A stretch of 64,000 nucleotides of DNA, from positions 1 to 64,000 of the forward strand of contig JANXSN010000023.1 of NCBI GenBank assembly GCA_025352685.1, given 5' to 3'. A program made the position numbers and the translations under genes. Positions 36,853 through 47,093 of the stretch are shown piece by piece (the first letter of the stretch is position 1; each line of letters starts with the position of its first letter). Under the pieces are notes generated by a model. The model saw nothing but the letters and a program-made list of their open reading frames with translations. It searched no databases and was not told where the DNA came from. This DNA is from Sphingomonadales bacterium (GTDB lineage: Bacteria; Pseudomonadota; Alphaproteobacteria; Sphingomonadales; Sphingomonadaceae).

Positions 36853-39699
36853 ATGACAAATTCCACTATGAAGCTGCGTATGGCGCTGACGCGCACGACC
36901 AGTGTTTCCGTGCTTGCCATGATCATGGTCGTAGCGCCGGCGTTCGCGCAGGCACAAGCGCCCGCTGCGGACGAGAGCGCAGACACCATCGTTGTAACTG
37001 GCATTCGCGCCTCGCTCGATGCGTCGGCCAAGATCAAGCGCCTGTCGCCCTCCATCGTTGAATCGGTCTCTGCCGAAGACATCGGCAAGTTGCCGGACGT
37101 TTCGATCGCGGACTCGCTTGCGCGACTGCCGGGCGTCACCGCGCAACGCCTCGAAGGTCGTGACCAACGTCTGTCGATCCGTGGTCTCGGCCCCGACTTC
37201 TCGACCACATTGCTCAACGGCCGCGAACAGGTGACCGTTGGCGATAACCGCGGCGTCGAATACGACCAATATCCGAGCGAATTCTTCAAGAACGTCGTCG
37301 TCCACAAGGCAGCTGACGCATCGCTGATCGCCGCAGGTATCGCCGGTACCGTCGACTTGCACATGCTGCGTCCCCTCAGCGCAACCGGTGCCAAGTTCTT
37401 CGTTCAGGCGCGTGGCCAGATGAACGGCACGAAGAAACTCAACCCCGATGGGACGCGGTACGGCTATCGCGCCTCGGCCACCTATATCGATCAGTTCGCC
37501 GACAACACCTTGGGTATCGCGATCGGCGTCTCTGCCACATCGGCCCCATCGCAGGACGAACGCTACAATGCCTGGGGATTTCCCAATGACGTACCAAAAG
37601 ACCCGGCCAGCGCGGCCGCGGTCGGCAGCAACCTGCGGCTCGGCGGCGCCAAGCCCTATGTCCAGTCGAACCTGCTGACACGTTACGGTGCGGTAGCGAC
37701 GATCGAATATCAACCGAGCGACGCCTGGCATTCGACGCTCGACCTGCTCTATTCGAAATTCAAGGAAACGCAGCATCTTCGAGGCATTGAATTCCCGATC
37801 AACCCTGGTTGGGCGGGCCTTTCCAATGGCACGACGGGGATCAGCAACACCACAATCAACAATGGCTTCGTCACCGCCGCCACGGTCACCAACGTCCACG
37901 CGGTCCAGCGCAACGACCTGAACCAGCGCGATGCCGAAAATTATTCGGTGGGCTGGAACAATGTCATCGCACTCGGCGAAAAGACGCACTTGAATGTCGA
38001 TGCGAGCTGGTCGCACTCACAGCGCACGGACTTCCTGCTCGAGACCTACACCGGCTTTGGCTACCGGGGCGCAGGTGCGGCAGATACGTTGCGTATTACC
38101 CAAAATCCCAACGGTACGTTCGGCATCGTTCCGACCCTCGACTATACCAACACGGGCGCCGGGGGCGTTGGCATCACCGATCCCCGCGGATGGGGCTATA
38201 ACGGCACCAGCGCAGTCGTTCAGGCGGGCTTTCTCAACCGTCCCAGCTTCAAGGACGATCTCAAATCGCTGCGCGCCAGCCTTGACGGTGAATTCGGTGG
38301 TGACAGTGTCGTGAAGGGCTGGGAAATCGGCGCAAACTATAGCCGTCGCGAGAAGACGAGTGCCTATACCTCGTACTTCCTGTGCCCAAAGGGCGGCAAC
38401 GCGGACTGTACCGTGCGCGCCGATGGTGTGGGGACATTTATTCCGGTGCCGGCGGCGGCGCGGATCGGGACTGTCTCACTCGACTATCTCGGTGTCCCGG
38501 CAATGCTCGCACTTGACCCGTTGTATCTCTACAACAATTCACTGACGCCCAGCTTTGACAACCGTCCGAGCTCGCTGGTGCGTGACAATGTCATCACCGA
38601 AAACGTTCTGACAGGCTATGCACAGCTCAAACTCGACGGCGAGTTGGGTGGCAAGCATCTGGCCGGCTCGATCGGGCTTCAGGTCGTCCATACAAAGCAG
38701 AAATCGGTGGGCACGTTAGCCTCTTACACCGTCGTCAGCGGCGTGCCGCAGGTCACGATTGCGCCTGCGTCGGGCGAAGCGAGTTACACCAACTTCAACC
38801 CGAGCGCCGTCATTTCGGTCGAATTGGTCCCCAATACTTTCGTCAAGCTGGCCGCAACGCACGCGATGGTGCGGGCGCGGCTCGACCGCGAACGCGTCAA
38901 CCAGGAAGTCAATATCGACTTCACGCGACTGGGCAGCGCCGACATCAATCAGAGCGGGTTCAGTTCCAACGGTGGTAACCCGTCGCTGCGTCCCTATCAG
39001 TCAACCAACTTCGACATATCGGTGGAACATTACTTCTCGAAGGGCGGCTACGTTTCGCTTGCCGGCTATTTCAAGAACCTCACCGACTATATCGACAACA
39101 ATAACTCGACGGCTTACGATTTCTCGGCACTGGCCGCAGCTCTGCAGGCAGCCTATCCCAATACTGTGATCGGCACGACGCAGGGTACCGTCAGCCAGCC
39201 AGGCAATACCGGCAGGGGTTATATTGTCGGGGCAGAAGCAACTTTGTCGCTGCCCTTCTCGTTGGTATCGAACAGTCTTGACGGCTTCGGCTTCTTTGGC
39301 AGTGCGTCCTATACTGACAGCGCGATCACACTGGGCACGAACCCAACGCAGATCACGTTGCCGGGCTTGTCCGACTGGGTCGCAAACGCTGAGCTCTACT
39401 ACGAAAAGAACGGTTTCCAAGTGCGCGGCAGTTATCGTTACCGCTCGCAATTCCTAGGTGAAGTGTCGGGTCTTTCCGCCAACCCGGACTTCCGGACCGC
39501 CAAGGCCGAGGTCATCGTCGACGCGCAAATCGGCTACGAGTTCCAGAACGGACCGCTCAAGGGTCTTGCGATCCTGGCACAGGGCAAGAACCTGACCGAC
39601 CGTCCGTTTGTAACGTTCCAGAACAACGATCCGCGCCAGGTGATCGACTATCAGCGCTATGGCCGCGAATATTATCTGGGCTTGTCGTACAAGTTCTGA
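36853..39699 (+). CDS. TonB-dependent receptor, probable maltodextrin importer (MalA-like)
   Basis: 948 residues from the ATG at 36853, preceded by GGGGAGGAA. The signal peptide (to about 31) is followed by the TonB box-like TIVVTGIRASLD. The plug is of the type seen in carbohydrate receptors: VSAEDIGKLPDVSIADSLARLPG, GRDQRLSIRGLGPDF and NGREQVTVGDNRGVE. The barrel ends YYLGLSYKF. The KLPD-SIADSLARLPGV motif is typical of oligosaccharide receptors in Caulobacter and xanthomonads, among them MalA for maltodextrins. It starts the gene group that includes both halogenase-like proteins and three glycosidases. The proposed operator lies just upstream. Confidence 0.92.
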   Translation: MTNSTMKLRMALTRTTSVSVLAMIMVVAPAFAQAQAPAADESADTIVVTGIRASLDASAKIKRLSPSIVESVSAEDIGKLPDVSIADSLARLPGVTAQRLEGRDQRLSIRGLGPDFSTTLLNGREQVTVGDNRGVEYDQYPSEFFKNVVVHKAADASLIAAGIAGTVDLHMLRPLSATGAKFFVQARGQMNGTKKLNPDGTRYGYRASATYIDQFADNTLGIAIGVSATSAPSQDERYNAWGFPNDVPKDPASAAAVGSNLRLGGAKPYVQSNLLTRYGAVATIEYQPSDAWHSTLDLLYSKFKETQHLRGIEFPINPGWAGLSNGTTGISNTTINNGFVTAATVTNVHAVQRNDLNQRDAENYSVGWNNVIALGEKTHLNVDASWSHSQRTDFLLETYTGFGYRGAGAADTLRITQNPNGTFGIVPTLDYTNTGAGGVGITDPRGWGYNGTSAVVQAGFLNRPSFKDDLKSLRASLDGEFGGDSVVKGWEIGANYSRREKTSAYTSYFLCPKGGNADCTVRADGVGTFIPVPAAARIGTVSLDYLGVPAMLALDPLYLYNNSLTPSFDNRPSSLVRDNVITENVLTGYAQLKLDGELGGKHLAGSIGLQVVHTKQKSVGTLASYTVVSGVPQVTIAPASGEASYTNFNPSAVISVELVPNTFVKLAATHAMVRARLDRERVNQEVNIDFTRLGSADINQSGFSSNGGNPSLRPYQSTNFDISVEHYFSKGGYVSLAGYFKNLTDYIDNNNSTAYDFSALAAALQAAYPNTVIGTTQGTVSQPGNTGRGYIVGAEATLSLPFSLVSNSLDGFGFFGSASYTDSAITLGTNPTQITLPGLSDWVANAELYYEKNGFQVRGSYRYRSQFLGEVSGLSANPDFRTAKAEVIVDAQIGYEFQNGPLKGLAILAQGKNLTDRPFVTFQNNDPRQVIDYQRYGREYYLGLSYKF

Positions 39700-39815
39700 A
39701 GGTTGCGAAAGGCGGAGGATCGGGTGATGCTGACTCTTCGCCGTTTCGTCGTTTCAAGTGTCCGTCGATTCCCTGCAAGCCCTGGCGGCAAGCAATACCA
39801 AGTGAGGCGTTCCTG

Positions 39816-41327
39816 ATGTCGACCGATCCGATCCGGATTACGATCGCGGGCGGCGGCACTGCGGGCTGGATGGTCGCGGCAGCGTTTGCCCATTTCCTGG
39901 AAACCGGCTTTGAAATCACTCTGGTCGAGTCCGATGAGATCGGCACCGTCGGCGTTGGCGAAGCCACGATCCCGCAGATCCGGCTGTTCAACGATGCACT
40001 GGGGCTCGACGAAAGCCAGTTTTTGCGGGCCACGCAGGGCACTTACAAGCTCGCGATCGAGTTCGTCGACTGGCACAAGCCGGGCGCGCGCTATATGCAC
40101 GCCTTTGGCGACGTTGGCCGCGACGTCGGGCTGCTCGCGTTCCAGCATAATTGGGTGCGTGCGCACCGTGAAGGCGTGGTCGGCGAGTTGGCGCCCTATT
40201 CGCTCAACAACATAGCCGCCCTCGGTAATCGGATGCAGCGGGGCCCGGCCCGAACCGCGCCTGCGCTCCCCGAGATGCCTTATGCGTTCCATTTCGATGC
40301 CGGGCTCTACGCGCGCTATCTGCGGCGCTTTGCCGAGGCGCGCGGCGTAACGCGTGTCGAGGGAAAGATCACCGACGTGGCGCGCAATGGCTCAAATGGT
40401 GATATCGCATCGCTTGCGCTCGACAACGGCCTCAAGGTCCCCGGGGATCTTTTCGTCGACTGCACCGGATTCCGTGGTTTGTTAATCGAGGAAACGCTCA
40501 ACGCCGGCTACGACGACTGGACGCACTGGCTGCCCTGCAACCGCGCCCTTGCCGTGCCCTCGGTCCGCTCTGACGATTTTACACCTTATACGCGTTCGAC
40601 CGCTCACCGTGCAGGGTGGCAATGGCGCATTCCGCTGCAACATCGCACGGGCAACGGCATCGTCTATTCATCTGATTACATGAGCGATGATGAGGCAGCG
40701 GCACGGCTACTCGCCGGACTCGATGGGGCGCCACTCGCCGAACCGCGCCCGATCCACTTTGTGACTGGCAAACGGCGCAAATTTTGGAAGGCCAACGTGA
40801 TTGCAGTCGGCCTTGCCTCGGGCTTCATGGAACCGCTCGAATCAACGAGCATCCATTTAATCCAGTCAGCGATCCAGCGTATTTTGAAGCTACTGCCGGG
40901 CCGCCGACCGACCCAGGCCGAGCGTGACGAGTTCAACCGTCAGAGCGATTTCGAATATGAGCGCATTCGCGACTTCATCATCCTGCACTACCGCGCCAAT
41001 GAACGCATCGAGCCGTTCTGGGTGGCTCGGCGGCGCCAAGCCATTCCTGACACGCTTGCCGCAAAGCTCGAGCTGTGGCGTGGAAATGCGCAAATCACGC
41101 GCGAGCACGAGGAACTGTTCTCCGAAGTCGGCTGGTTTCAAGTCCTTGTTGGCCAGGGGATTATTCCCACGGGAAACCACCCTATTGCGGATACCATTTC
41201 GCGCGCGGATCTCGCCGAATATATGGAAATGATCGAAAGGCTGAACCGTCGCGAGGTTGCCCAGATGGCGCAGCATGACGTTTTCGTTGCGCAGCATTGC
41301 CCCGCAGCGACCGAGGTGGCGGCGTGA
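39816..41327 (+). CDS. flavin-dependent halogenase-like protein (tryptophan halogenase family), copy 1
   Basis: 503 residues, full length. FAD-binding GGGTAGW at 12-18, the catalytic lysine K78 (TYKLAIEF, equivalent to PrnA K79), the halogenase WxWxIP motif WQWRIP at 268-273, and the active-site glutamate E342 in EPLESTS (equivalent to RebH E357). So all residues for HOCl-type halogenation are retained. The substrate is unknown; relatives in TonB loci have not been shown to act on tryptophan. It overlaps the next gene by 4 bases and follows the receptor by 116 bases. Loss of function cannot be argued from sequence. Role in glucan use is unknown. Confidence 0.9.
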   Translation: MSTDPIRITIAGGGTAGWMVAAAFAHFLETGFEITLVESDEIGTVGVGEATIPQIRLFNDALGLDESQFLRATQGTYKLAIEFVDWHKPGARYMHAFGDVGRDVGLLAFQHNWVRAHREGVVGELAPYSLNNIAALGNRMQRGPARTAPALPEMPYAFHFDAGLYARYLRRFAEARGVTRVEGKITDVARNGSNGDIASLALDNGLKVPGDLFVDCTGFRGLLIEETLNAGYDDWTHWLPCNRALAVPSVRSDDFTPYTRSTAHRAGWQWRIPLQHRTGNGIVYSSDYMSDDEAAARLLAGLDGAPLAEPRPIHFVTGKRRKFWKANVIAVGLASGFMEPLESTSIHLIQSAIQRILKLLPGRRPTQAERDEFNRQSDFEYERIRDFIILHYRANERIEPFWVARRRQAIPDTLAAKLELWRGNAQITREHEELFSEVGWFQVLVGQGIIPTGNHPIADTISRADLAEYMEMIERLNRREVAQMAQHDVFVAQHCPAATEVAA

Positions 41328-43138
41328 AGCCGCTTCTCTTGGCGCTCACCTTTCTCATCGCGGCGCAACCGACCCTGGGGGCGCCCGTCAGGGCACAGAA
41401 CTATCGCGCGCGCTTGCCCGAAGACGAGATTGTCTATTTCCTTTTGCCCGATCGGTTTGAAAACGGCGATCCATCCAATGATCGCGGTGGCCTGATCGGC
41501 GACCGTCTGAAGACGGGCTACGACCCGACGTCGAAGGCGTTTTACCTCGGTGGCGACCTCAAGGGGCTAATCGCGCGGCTCGATTACATCCAAGGGCTTG
41601 GCGCGACGGCAGTCTGGCTGGGTCCCGTTTTCAAGAACAAGCCTGTGCAGGGGGCGCCCGGCGTCGAGAGCGCCGGTTATCATGGCTATTGGATCACTGA
41701 TTTCACGCACGTCGATCCCCATTTCGGCACGGATGCCGATATGGCAGCGTTCGTCGCTGCCGCGCACGGGCGCGGGTTGAAGGTCTACATGGACATCATC
41801 GTCAATCACACCGCCGATGTGATCGCTTACAAGGAATGCACAAGCGCCTGTCCCTATCGCAGCCGTGCCGACTTCCCGTATCAACGGCGCGGCGGTGTTG
41901 GGGGCGTGCCCATTAATTCAGGGTTCGCTGGCGATCAGGTGCAGACGGCAGCGAATTTTGCCCGCCTAACCGATCCGGACTTTGCCTACACGCCCTACAT
42001 TCCCAAGGGCCAAGACCACATTAAAGTGCCCGACTGGCTCAACAACGTCCGATTCTATCACAATCGTGGCAATTCGACATTTACGAACGAGAGCTCGACA
42101 ATGGGCGATTTCGTCGGGCTCGACGACCTGATGACCGAGAACCCGCGTGTCGTCTCGGGTATGATCGACATTTACGGAGCCTGGATCGACCGTTACGGCA
42201 TCGACGGCTTCCGGGTGGATACCGCAAAGCATGTCAACACCGAATTCTGGAAGATTTTCAACCCTGCCATGCTTGCGCGTGCCAAGGCAAAGGGCATTCC
42301 CAATTTCCATATTTTCGGGGAAATCGGCGGCGTTGGGCTCGAACCAGGCAAGCTGGCTGTCCACACCCGGGTAGACGGTTTCCCAGCAGTTCTCGACTTT
42401 GCTTTCCGCCAGGCCGTTATCGATACTGTTGCAGGACAGGCGGGCACGGATCATCTCGAAGACCTGTTTGCCGGCGACCCGCTTTACGAGGGTGGAGAAG
42501 CGGCAGCGCGATCCCAGCCGACCTTTATCAGCAATCATGACAATGGCCGATTTGCGCATTTCGTTCGCGTGGCCTTTCCTCAGGCAAGTGACGACGAAGT
42601 GCTCCACCGCGTTATTTTGGCGCACGTGATGCTGATGACGATGCGGGGTGTCCCGGTAATTTATTCGGGCGACGAGCAGGGCTTTGCCGGCAAAGGTGAC
42701 GACCAGGACGCGCGGGCGCCCTTGTTTGCCAGTCACGTTGCATCCTACAACAGCGAGCCACTGGTCGGTACCCGGAGCACGACTGCACGAGAGAACTTCC
42801 ATACCGATCATCCGCTTTACCGCGCCATTGCTGAACTTGCCCGTATTCGGACCGCCGAACCCGCGCTGCGCCGTGGGCGCCAGTTATTGCGTGCGCGCAG
42901 CGACCGGCCGGGGCTGTTTGCCGTGTCGCGCTTCGATCCCGTAACGAACGGCGAAATACTGATCGCGTTCAATACGTCTATGATGCCGATCGAGGCTAAT
43001 CTCGAGGTCGAAACGCGCTCGCGGCGCTTTTCCGCGCTGCTCGGCAACTGCCCCGCCGAGGACACGGCGCCGGGGACCGTACGCCTGACGCTTCCTCCCC
43101 TTGGCTATGCGGTTTGCGCCACCGGAACATCAAAATGA
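41324..43138 (+). CDS. exported GH13 alpha-amylase/cyclomaltodextrinase-like enzyme
   Basis: 604 residues from a GTG at 41324 that overlaps the halogenase stop (GTGA), directly followed by a signal peptide (LLLALTFLIAAQPTLG). Catalytic residues are D299 (GFRVD), E333 (HIFGE) and D406 (SNHDNGRF), with DIIVNHT at 157-163. The long insertion between about 165 and 265 with two cysteines (C172, C176) is unlike short amylases and may bind substrate or calcium. It should cleave maltodextrins in the periplasm. It forms an overlapping run with the alpha-glucosidase and GH97 genes. Confidence 0.92.
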   Translation: MKPLLLALTFLIAAQPTLGAPVRAQNYRARLPEDEIVYFLLPDRFENGDPSNDRGGLIGDRLKTGYDPTSKAFYLGGDLKGLIARLDYIQGLGATAVWLGPVFKNKPVQGAPGVESAGYHGYWITDFTHVDPHFGTDADMAAFVAAAHGRGLKVYMDIIVNHTADVIAYKECTSACPYRSRADFPYQRRGGVGGVPINSGFAGDQVQTAANFARLTDPDFAYTPYIPKGQDHIKVPDWLNNVRFYHNRGNSTFTNESSTMGDFVGLDDLMTENPRVVSGMIDIYGAWIDRYGIDGFRVDTAKHVNTEFWKIFNPAMLARAKAKGIPNFHIFGEIGGVGLEPGKLAVHTRVDGFPAVLDFAFRQAVIDTVAGQAGTDHLEDLFAGDPLYEGGEAAARSQPTFISNHDNGRFAHFVRVAFPQASDDEVLHRVILAHVMLMTMRGVPVIYSGDEQGFAGKGDDQDARAPLFASHVASYNSEPLVGTRSTTARENFHTDHPLYRAIAELARIRTAEPALRRGRQLLRARSDRPGLFAVSRFDPVTNGEILIAFNTSMMPIEANLEVETRSRRFSALLGNCPAEDTAPGTVRLTLPPLGYAVCATGTSK

Positions 43139-44760
43139 TCGAACCGTTGTTTGTGCGTAAAGCACCTGAGCGGCACGAATGGTGGCGCGGTGCGGTCATT
43201 TACCAAATCTACCCGCGCAGCTTTGCCGATACGAACGGCGACGGTATCGGTGACCTACCGGGAATCACCGCGCACCTCGATTACGTCGCGTCCTTGGGCG
43301 TCGATGCGATCTGGATTTCGCCATTCTTCACGTCGCCCATGAAAGACTTCGGCTATGACGTCGTCGACTATTGTGCCGTCGATCCCATTTTCGGGACGCT
43401 CGCCGATTTTGATTCCCTGATCGCACGAGCCCATAGCCTCGGGCTCAAGGTGCTGATCGACCAGGTCTATGCGCATACGTCCGACCAGCATGAATGGTTC
43501 TCCCAAAGCCGGGCAAGCTGCAGCAACGAGCGTGCAGACTGGTATGTTTGGGCCGATCCCAAGGTTGACGGCACGCCGCCCAACAACTGGCAATCGGTAT
43601 TCGGTGGTCCCGCTTGGACATGGGATGCGCGGCGTGGCCAGTATTTCATGCATAATTTCCTCAGCAGCCAACCGCAACTCAACGTACATTTGCCCGCAGT
43701 GCAGGATGCCTTGATCAATGTGGCGCGCTTTTGGCTCGAACGCGGCGTCGATGGCTTTCGCCTCGATGCCATAAATTTCGCGATGTTCGACACCGCGCTG
43801 ACCGACAATCCCGTCGCGCCGCGATCGAACCGGCGCCGGTCGCGCTCGTCAGACTTTCAGCTCTCGCAGCACAACATGTCGCATCCCGACATCCCTTTGT
43901 TCCTCGAGCGACTGCGCGCTCTGATCGACAGCTATCCCGACCGTTTCACCGTGGCCGAAGTCGGCGGCGACCACGCCGAACGCGAAATGAAATCGTTCAC
44001 GCAAGGAAATTCTCGACTGAACAGCGCGTATGGCTTCAATTTTCTCTATGCCAGCAAGCTAACCCCTGCGCTGGTGAGCGAAACCATCGACGAATGGCCC
44101 GACGAACCCGGCATGGGCTGGCCGAGCTGGGCATTTGAAAACCATGATGCGCCGCGCGCCCTCTCGCGCTGGTCGAAGCCTGGCGATGCGGCGGCGTTCG
44201 CGCAGCTGAAAATGCTGCTCCTTATGTGCCTGCGCGGGAATGTCTTTGTCTACTATGGCGAGGAGCTTGCGCTGCGACAGGTTGAAATCGCGTTCGAAGA
44301 CCTTGTCGATCCAGAGGCCATCGTGAACTGGCCGTTGACCCTAAGCCGCGACGGTGCGCGCACGCCGATGCCATGGGCGCGCGACGAGGTCGGGGCGGGC
44401 TTTACGACCGGCAGACCGTGGCTTCCCATCGATGCCGAAAACCGCGCCAAGGCCGTCGACACCCAATTAGAAAACGAGGATTCGATCCTCGCGCTGACAA
44501 AGCGTCTCATCGCCTTTCGTCGCAACAGCGAAGCGTTGCGCTGGGGTAGCTGCCGCGTGACCGAAGCGAGCGACGACTTGCTGGCGTTCGAGCGAATCGA
44601 CGCCGAACAAGCATTGGTCTGCGTCTTCAATTTTTCCGGTTCTGCCCGCGAATGGGCCCCAGCGCAGCCTGATCGCTGGCAGATCAGCCAAGCAGTCAAT
44701 GGGGCAAGCGCATGGTCGCTTCCGCCGTTCGGCGGGCTAATCGCGGAGCGGATCGCATGA
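43135..44760 (+). CDS. GH13 alpha-glucosidase (GH13_23-like)
   Basis: 541 residues, no signal peptide, hence cytoplasmic. Nucleophile D211 (GFRLD), acid/base E275 (VAEVGG) and D338 (FENHD) are present. WWRGAVIYQIYPRSFADTNGDGIGD and QPQLNVHLPAVQDALINVARFWL are the family signature of oligo-alpha-glucosidases of the XgtA type in xanthomonads and sphingomonads, which prefer alpha-1,4 links and transglucosylate. It should release glucose from maltose or maltotriose imported by the MFS carrier. The ATG overlaps the previous stop (ATGA), so translation is coupled. Confidence 0.93.
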   Translation: MIEPLFVRKAPERHEWWRGAVIYQIYPRSFADTNGDGIGDLPGITAHLDYVASLGVDAIWISPFFTSPMKDFGYDVVDYCAVDPIFGTLADFDSLIARAHSLGLKVLIDQVYAHTSDQHEWFSQSRASCSNERADWYVWADPKVDGTPPNNWQSVFGGPAWTWDARRGQYFMHNFLSSQPQLNVHLPAVQDALINVARFWLERGVDGFRLDAINFAMFDTALTDNPVAPRSNRRRSRSSDFQLSQHNMSHPDIPLFLERLRALIDSYPDRFTVAEVGGDHAEREMKSFTQGNSRLNSAYGFNFLYASKLTPALVSETIDEWPDEPGMGWPSWAFENHDAPRALSRWSKPGDAAAFAQLKMLLLMCLRGNVFVYYGEELALRQVEIAFEDLVDPEAIVNWPLTLSRDGARTPMPWARDEVGAGFTTGRPWLPIDAENRAKAVDTQLENEDSILALTKRLIAFRRNSEALRWGSCRVTEASDDLLAFERIDAEQALVCVFNFSGSAREWAPAQPDRWQISQAVNGASAWSLPPFGGLIAERIA

Positions 44761-46787
44761 AATGGATCATGGCGCTTTTCATGGTTCTCGCCGCGACGCC
44801 GCTCTCGGCAAAAACCAGCCCGATAACAATTGATTCGCCCAGTCATTTGGTGTCGGTCACAGTCGCAACCGACGAAGAAGGGCATGCAACCTATTCGATC
44901 AAGCGTGACGACGTGCCGGTCGTGGCGCCGAGCAAACTTGGCTTCTTGCTGACCGACGCCCCGCAGATTTTCCGCAATCTCGAAATTGTCCGCGTTTTGA
45001 ACAGTCAGCATGATGAAAGCTGGGAACAGCCGTGGGGCGAGTGGCGTTCGATCCGCAACAAGTATCGCGAATTGAAAGTTTTTCTTCGCGAGAAAAGCCC
45101 GTTGAGGCGCGAGCTCACCGTGGTTTTTCGTGTCTTCGACAATGGGGTCGGCTTTCGATACGAATTTCCTGAGCAGCCCAACCTCAAACAGGTAAACATC
45201 GCCGAAGAACTGACGCAATTCGCGATTGCCGAGCCGGCGACAGCGTGGTGGGCGCCTGCATTTGAGTCGAACCGGGAAGAATATCTCTACAATCGTACGC
45301 CGATTGCCGAGATTGGCATCGCGCAGACACCGCTAACTCTGAAAACGACAAGCGGACTCTATATATCATTGCATGAAGCCGCGCTGGTCGATTATTCGGG
45401 CATGAACATCGCCAAGGTAACCGGCGGATTGCTGAAGGCCGTTCTGACCCCCTCGGCTATCGGCCCCAAAGTAAGCCGTGCCGCCCCCTTCCCCACACCT
45501 TGGCGCGTGCTGATGATCGCGACCAGCGCACCGGCGCTTTACATGGCAAATCCGCTAATCCTGAACCTCAACGAGCCCAACAAGCTGGGCGACGTAAGCT
45601 GGGTCCATCCGCGCAAATTTGTCGGCATCTGGTGGGGCATGCACCTCGATCGGCAGAGCTGGGCTTCCGGACCCAAGCACGGCGCGACGAACGCCTATGC
45701 CAGGCAGATGATCGACTTTGCGGCGGCGAACGGCTTCACCGGGCTGCTGGTCGAAGGCTGGAATAAAGGCTGGGACGGCGACTGGTTCGCCAATGGCGCG
45801 GATTTCAGCTTCACCCAAGCCTATGACGATTTCGATCTCAAAGCCGTCACCGACTACGGCCGCAAAAAGGGCGTGGCGCTGATCGGCCATCATGAAACCT
45901 CGGCCAACGCCGCTCATTATGAAAGCCAAATGGACGCGGCGTTCGCGCTCGACCACTCGCTGGGGATCGACAGTGTCAAGACCGGTTATGTGTCCGATGC
46001 CGGTGGGTTCAAAGTGCTCACTGCCGATGGCCGCATCGTTTACGATTGGCATGAGGGGCAGGCATCGGCACGACATCACCTCAAGGTCGTAGAAACGGCG
46101 GCGCGCTATCATATTGCGATCGACGCCCATGAACCGATCAAGGACACAGGCTTGAGGCGGACCTATCCCAACTGGGTGAGCCGCGAGGGACAGCGCGGCA
46201 TGGAGTATAACGCGTGGGGTAGTCCCAAGAATCCGCCCGAGCATGAAGCAAACTTGATCTTCACCCGCATGCTTGGCGGCCCGATGGACTTCACTCCGGG
46301 GATACTCAGTCTGAAAGGGCGCGGCGACACCGACATATTGTCAACCGCCGCAAAGCAGCTTGCGCTCTATGTCGTCATCTATTCGCCCATCCAGATGGTC
46401 GCCGACTTGCCCGAGAACTACGCGAAATATCCCGAACTTGTGCGCTTCATTCGCGACGTGCCAACCGACTGGGCCGACACACGTGTGCTCAATGGCGAGA
46501 TTGGAAACTATGCCACAATTGTGCGCAAGGACCGCCACAGCGAGGACTGGTTTTTGGGAAGTGTGACAGACGAAAAGGCGCGCACATTGGTCGTGTCGCT
46601 CGATTTTCTGACACCGGGGAAGCACTATATCGCCGAAATCTATCGTGACGGTGCCGATGCCGATTTCCGCACCGAGAAACGCCATTCCACTGTCGTTGAG
46701 CATCGCGCTGTGGGAAGCACCGACACAATGGCGCTGGCGCTGGCGCCGGGAGGCGGACAAGCCATCCGCTTCAAGCTGAAGAAATAG
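44757..46787 (+). CDS. exported GH97 alpha-glucosidase (SusB-like)
   Basis: 676 residues from an ATG overlapping the previous stop (ATGA). Signal peptide to about 18. GH97 features: WEQPWGEWRSIRN (89-101), VEGWNKGWDGDW in the barrel, a HEPIKDTG loop, and PNWVSREGQRGMEYNAWG with the glutamates that act as acid catalyst and calcium ligand in inverting SusB-type enzymes. The retaining-type Asp is replaced, so I expect an inverting, calcium-dependent alpha-glucosidase in the periplasm. It finishes glucan breakdown before import. No terminator was seen downstream. Confidence 0.93.
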   Translation: MKWIMALFMVLAATPLSAKTSPITIDSPSHLVSVTVATDEEGHATYSIKRDDVPVVAPSKLGFLLTDAPQIFRNLEIVRVLNSQHDESWEQPWGEWRSIRNKYRELKVFLREKSPLRRELTVVFRVFDNGVGFRYEFPEQPNLKQVNIAEELTQFAIAEPATAWWAPAFESNREEYLYNRTPIAEIGIAQTPLTLKTTSGLYISLHEAALVDYSGMNIAKVTGGLLKAVLTPSAIGPKVSRAAPFPTPWRVLMIATSAPALYMANPLILNLNEPNKLGDVSWVHPRKFVGIWWGMHLDRQSWASGPKHGATNAYARQMIDFAAANGFTGLLVEGWNKGWDGDWFANGADFSFTQAYDDFDLKAVTDYGRKKGVALIGHHETSANAAHYESQMDAAFALDHSLGIDSVKTGYVSDAGGFKVLTADGRIVYDWHEGQASARHHLKVVETAARYHIAIDAHEPIKDTGLRRTYPNWVSREGQRGMEYNAWGSPKNPPEHEANLIFTRMLGGPMDFTPGILSLKGRGDTDILSTAAKQLALYVVIYSPIQMVADLPENYAKYPELVRFIRDVPTDWADTRVLNGEIGNYATIVRKDRHSEDWFLGSVTDEKARTLVVSLDFLTPGKHYIAEIYRDGADADFRTEKRHSTVVEHRAVGSTDTMALALAPGGGQAIRFKLKK

Positions 46788-47093
46788 GATTGCCATGGCC
46801 GTTGTACCTGAAGGCGCAGCGCTTGCAGTCCAAACCGCTTCCAGAGGCAACCGAGGCAACGCGACAGGTGATCGTATCTGGGTGACTGCTCTGCAATTTA
46901 TTTCTGGCCGCGTCATAGCTGTAGACGATGTCGCTGGAGCCCAGCGGGAACAGCTTTCGACGATCGATCCCGTTCGGGCAATTCTCGGATGGGCTCAGCG
47001 GCGCGATTTGCAAAGCCGCCTGGGTTTGCGTGTCGAGGGTGGAGCAAATCGTGGAGCGATGGAGACGGGAGCTTTTTGTTCCCGGGATCCGCG
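46788..47093. other. unexplained 306-base spacer inside the glucan locus
   Basis: Between GH97 and the second halogenase-like gene. Neighbouring genes overlap or nearly touch, so this gap stands out. Frames on both strands are open for up to 100 codons but contain no recognisable domain. No repeat, operator motif or strong hairpin was found. A separate promoter or a gene remnant are both possible. Confidence 0.4.

Noticed and set aside
36586-38016. A 476-codon open frame on the minus strand opposite the TonB receptor and DUF6445 genes
   Set aside because: The plus strand has the complete TonB receptor with signal peptide, plug and barrel. The minus frame has no domain and is a GC-rich antisense artefact.
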